From: Pollutimonas sp036675955 | GTDB taxonomy: Bacteria > Pseudomonadota > Gammaproteobacteria > Burkholderiales > Burkholderiaceae_B | DNA length: 7,712 bases | Direction: 5' to 3' | Assembly (NCBI GenBank): GCA_036675955.1 | Contig: JAKFDW010000015.1 | Location: 1-7,712, forward strand | Program-made: the position numbers and the translations under genes | Part shown: positions 5,965 through 7,712 of the stretch, piece by piece | How positions within the stretch are numbered: position 1 is the first letter of the stretch | How the letters are laid out: each line of letters opens with the position of its first letter | The notes under the pieces: model-generated | What the model was told of the DNA's origin: nothing | The model's input: only the letters and a program-made list of their open reading frames with translations | Databases searched by the model: none

Positions 5965-6499
5965 AATCTTCGTCCTCGTCCTCGATGTCGTCTTCGTCGT
6001 CGTCCTCGTCTTCGTCGTCGTCCAGATCGTCTTCGGATTCGGGCTCGAGCGCGGCGACCAGGTTTGCCATTTCGACCGCGCTGCGCGCGCAATCACGGCC
6101 TTTTTCAGCCGCCCGAGACTGCGCCTGTTCGTCGGTGTCGGTGGTGAGCACGCCGTTGGCCACGGGAATGCCGGTTTCGAGCGCGACGCGGCTGATGGCC
6201 GAGGCGCTTTCATTGCTGACAATTTCGAAGTGGTAGGTATCGCCGCGAATGACCGCGCCCAGGGCGATCAGCGCATCGAATTCGAATGTTTCGGCCATTT
6301 GTGCCAAGGCGACGCCGAGCTCCAGGGCTCCGGGAACGGAGACCAGCATGACATCGCGTTCATCAACGCCCAATTCGGCCAGTTCGGCCAGGCAGGATTC
6401 CAGCTCGGCTTGCCCGACCGGCTCGTTGAAACGAGCCCGCACAATGCCTATATGCAGACCCTCTCCGTTCAGATCGGGAGACAAAGTATATGGGTTCAT
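5951..6499 (-). CDS. ribH: 6,7-dimethyl-8-ribityllumazine synthase with acidic tail
   Basis: Lumazine synthase, 182 aa, condenses 5-amino-6-ribitylaminouracil with 3,4-dihydroxy-2-butanone 4-phosphate to form the direct precursor of riboflavin. Core motifs are RARFNEPV at 21-28 (substrate-stacking Phe24, Asn25), SVPGALELGVA at 54-64, GAVIRGDTYHFEIV at 81-94 with catalytic His90, and GVLTTDTDEQAQSRA at 116-130. The core ends near residue 151, which is a usual family length. It is followed by a 31-residue tail (152-182) in which I count 25 Asp or Glu, ending DFDDK. Core RibH does not need such a tail. The start is the ATG at 6499, with AGGA 10 bases upstream. It lies 15 bases after ribBA, which makes one of its two substrates, and overlaps the nusB start by 14 bases. 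Confidence 0.95.
   Translation of the reverse strand: MNPYTLSPDLNGEGLHIGIVRARFNEPVGQAELESCLAELAELGVDERDVMLVSVPGALELGVALAQMAETFEFDALIALGAVIRGDTYHFEIVSNESASAISRVALETGIPVANGVLTTDTDEQAQSRAAEKGRDCARSAVEMANLVAALEPESEDDLDDDEDEDDDEDDIEDEDEDFDDK
5954..6046 (-). repeat. GAN-triplet low-complexity tract encoding the RibH acidic tail
   Basis: Codons 152-182 of ribH are almost all GAC, GAT, GAG or GAA, giving an imperfect trinucleotide tract. On the plus strand it reads as tandem TCG/TCC/TCT triplets. Such tracts can change length by slippage, in steps of one codon if the frame is kept. The 3' end of the tract also holds the likely nusB ribosome binding site and TTG start. Confidence 0.75.
5973..5977 (-). 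promoter_or_regulatory. Likely ribosome binding site of nusB (TTG start)
   Basis: The minus strand reads GAGGA, 8 bases, then TTG at 5964-5962, in frame with the conserved NusB sequence. No ATG or GTG in this frame lies near enough to serve. Because the surrounding ribH tail is built of GAN codons, a GAGGA match could arise without being selected. Confidence 0.5.
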
Positions 6500-6514
6500 A
6501 GTCAGTAATTCCTG

Positions 6515-7684
6515 TTATTGGGTGGAAAGAGGTTCACTATCGTAACCCGTTATGGTCAGGGAAAACCCTGCCATACTGGGCATTTTTCGGGGACGCGCCA
6601 ACAAGCGCGCCCGGCCTACGTTGAGGTCGCGCATGATTTGTGCGCCGATACCGTAAGTAAGCAGGCCATAGCGGCTTTCGCGATCGGCAGCCTGCCCTTC
6701 GTGGCCAGCCGGCTGGTTCCAGGATTCGAACTGGCTGAACAAGAGCTCGGAAGAGCCCTGGCAGTTCAGCATGATGAGGACTCCGGAAGGGGCCGCGGCA
6801 ATCGCCTTGAGTGCGTGCGATACGCTCCAGCTATGCGAAGTCGCGCCTTCGAACAGCACGTCCAGCATATTCGAGGGTTCGTGCACGCGCACCAGCGTCT
6901 CGGTATCGGGCGTGATGGTGCCATGGACCAGCGCCAGATGAGGCGCGCCGGAGGACAGGTCGCGATAGGCCACGGCCAGGAATTCGCCCCATGGCGTCTG
7001 CATGCGCCGACTGGCCAGGCGCTCTATCATGGATTCGTGTTCGCTGCGGTACTGGATGAGGTCGGCAATGGTGCCTATTTTCAGGCCGTGCTCGCGTGCG
7101 AAGAGCTTCAGGTCGGGCAGGCGCGCCATGGTGCCGTCAGGCTTTAGGATTTCGCAGATTACCGCGGCCGGAGTAAGCCCGGCCAGGGCCGTGAGGTCGC
7201 AGCCGGCTTCGGTATGCCCGGCGCGCACCAGTACACCGCCACGCACGGCCTGGACCGGAAAGATATGGCCGGGTTGCACGAGATCGGACGGCTTGGCGTC
7301 GCGCGCCACCGCGGCCTGGATAGTGCGTGAGCGATCGGCGGCCGAGATTCCGGTATCGACGCCTTCGGCGGCCTCGATGGACATCGTGAAATTCGTGCCG
7401 AAGCGCGTGCCATTGCGGCTAGCCATGAGCGGCAAGTCGAGCTGGCGGCATCGCTCTTCGGTTAGCGTCAGGCACACCAGTCCGCGAGCATGGGTAACCA
7501 TGAAATTGATGGCCTCGGGCGTGACGAATTCGGCCGCCATGACGAGATCGCCTTCATTTTCGCGGTCTTCCTCGTCAACCAATATGACTAGCCGGCCGGC
7601 TCGCAATTCGGCAACGATGTCGGTAACGGGAGAGATATCGCTGGACTCTATGGCGTTCAGATCCAGGTCGGACGGCTTGCTCAT
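6515..7684 (-). CDS. ribBA: DHBP synthase fused to degenerate GTP cyclohydrolase II domain (RibBA/RibBX type)
   Basis: Two-domain protein of 389 aa. Residues about 15-213 are 3,4-dihydroxy-2-butanone-4-phosphate synthase, which turns ribulose 5-phosphate into the four-carbon riboflavin precursor plus formate. DEEDRENEGDLV at 37-48 (Mg and substrate acids), VDTGISAADR at 109-118, PGHIFPV at 138-144, RAGHTEA at 154-160 and Glu178 are all present. Residues about 214-384 resemble GTP cyclohydrolase II (RVHEPSN near 266-272, YGIGAQIMRDLNVGRARLL near 344-362). However, the zinc-binding cysteine cluster, CDCG in active RibA, is absent: that region reads EGATSHSWS at 279-287. The catalytic Gln-Glu-Gly-Arg segment is also altered, to NCQGSSELL. 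This half is therefore probably inactive as a cyclohydrolase and may be structural or regulatory, as proposed for RibBX proteins. The ATG at 7684 begins the expected N-terminus. Only 28 upstream bases are visible. ribH follows after 15 bases. Confidence 0.92.
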   Translation of the reverse strand: MSKPSDLDLNAIESSDISPVTDIVAELRAGRLVILVDEEDRENEGDLVMAAEFVTPEAINFMVTHARGLVCLTLTEERCRQLDLPLMASRNGTRFGTNFTMSIEAAEGVDTGISAADRSRTIQAAVARDAKPSDLVQPGHIFPVQAVRGGVLVRAGHTEAGCDLTALAGLTPAAVICEILKPDGTMARLPDLKLFAREHGLKIGTIADLIQYRSEHESMIERLASRRMQTPWGEFLAVAYRDLSSGAPHLALVHGTITPDTETLVRVHEPSNMLDVLFEGATSHSWSVSHALKAIAAAPSGVLIMLNCQGSSELLFSQFESWNQPAGHEGQAADRESRYGLLTYGIGAQIMRDLNVGRARLLARPRKMPSMAGFSLTITGYDSEPLSTQ

Positions 7685-7712
7685 GACATGTGCTCAGTAA
7701 AAAGTTGGGTCA

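Noticed and set aside
5954..6046. Triplet tract considered as a CRISPR array or structured tandem repeat
   Set aside because: There are no spacers and no long repeat units; it is an in-frame run of Asp/Glu codons.
5965..6222. An 86-residue extension of NusB, rich in Thr, Lys and Arg
   Set aside because: It is the shifted reading of the ribH acidic-tail tract and core; the conserved NusB sequence begins well after the TTG at 5964.
5763..6236. A plus-strand open frame containing a long polyserine run
   Set aside because: It is the reverse reading of the GAN codons of the RibH acidic tail and of nusB. Conserved motifs on the minus strand explain all of this DNA.
7681..7689. ATG-TCA-TGA mini frame overlapping the ribBA start codon
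   Set aside because: A two-codon frame with no clear ribosome binding site; most likely chance.
7685..7712. FMN riboswitch ahead of ribBA
   Set aside because: Only 28 bases precede the start codon in this window, far too few to contain or exclude the element.

Overview
The window looks like a piece of a betaproteobacterial chromosome, most likely Alcaligenaceae (Bordetella, Achromobacter or Pusillimonas relatives). The signs are a Bug-type (TctC) periplasmic receptor, a type-2 (about 270 aa) orotidine-phosphate decarboxylase, a DHBP synthase fused to a decayed GTP cyclohydrolase II domain, and the order ribBA-ribH-nusB-thiL-pgpA-pncC facing pyrF. Placement rests on protein and gene-order recognition, not on a search. 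Nine protein genes fill almost everything. I see no RNA gene, insertion sequence, CRISPR array or phage gene, and no gap longer than about 110 bases.

Region 1 (2-2093, minus strand): a LacI-family repressor gene lies upstream of, and in tandem with, a Bug solute receptor gene. The 109-base gap between them holds a perfect 14-bp palindrome with a central CpG and a second, looser copy 19 bp away. Both have the GTTA-N4-TAAC layout that I recall for GntR-type (gluconate) repressors, and the repressor protein resembles that subfamily. This is probably a small substrate-inducible uptake unit.

Region 2 (2186-3430, plus strand): dgkA (diacylglycerol kinase) followed 33 bases later by pyrF (last step of UMP synthesis). 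The first codons of dgkA contain two adjacent perfect hairpins, one with a 14-bp stem, which the protein sequence does not obviously require.

Region 3 (3414-7684, minus strand): a tightly packed cofactor and housekeeping operon read ribBA, ribH, nusB, thiL, pgpA, pncC. Genes are 15-32 bases apart or overlap: ribH/nusB by 14 bases, pgpA/pncC by 4. It joins riboflavin synthesis, transcription antitermination, thiamine diphosphate synthesis, phosphatidylglycerol synthesis and NMN recycling. Its last gene overlaps the end of pyrF by 17 bases, tail to tail, leaving no room for a terminator between them. The promoter, and any FMN riboswitch, would lie beyond the right edge.

No wholly new system is evident. 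The points most worth checking are the operator pair, the dgkA hairpins, the very acidic RibH tail whose DNA also contains the nusB start, and the zinc-site loss in the GTP cyclohydrolase half of RibBA.
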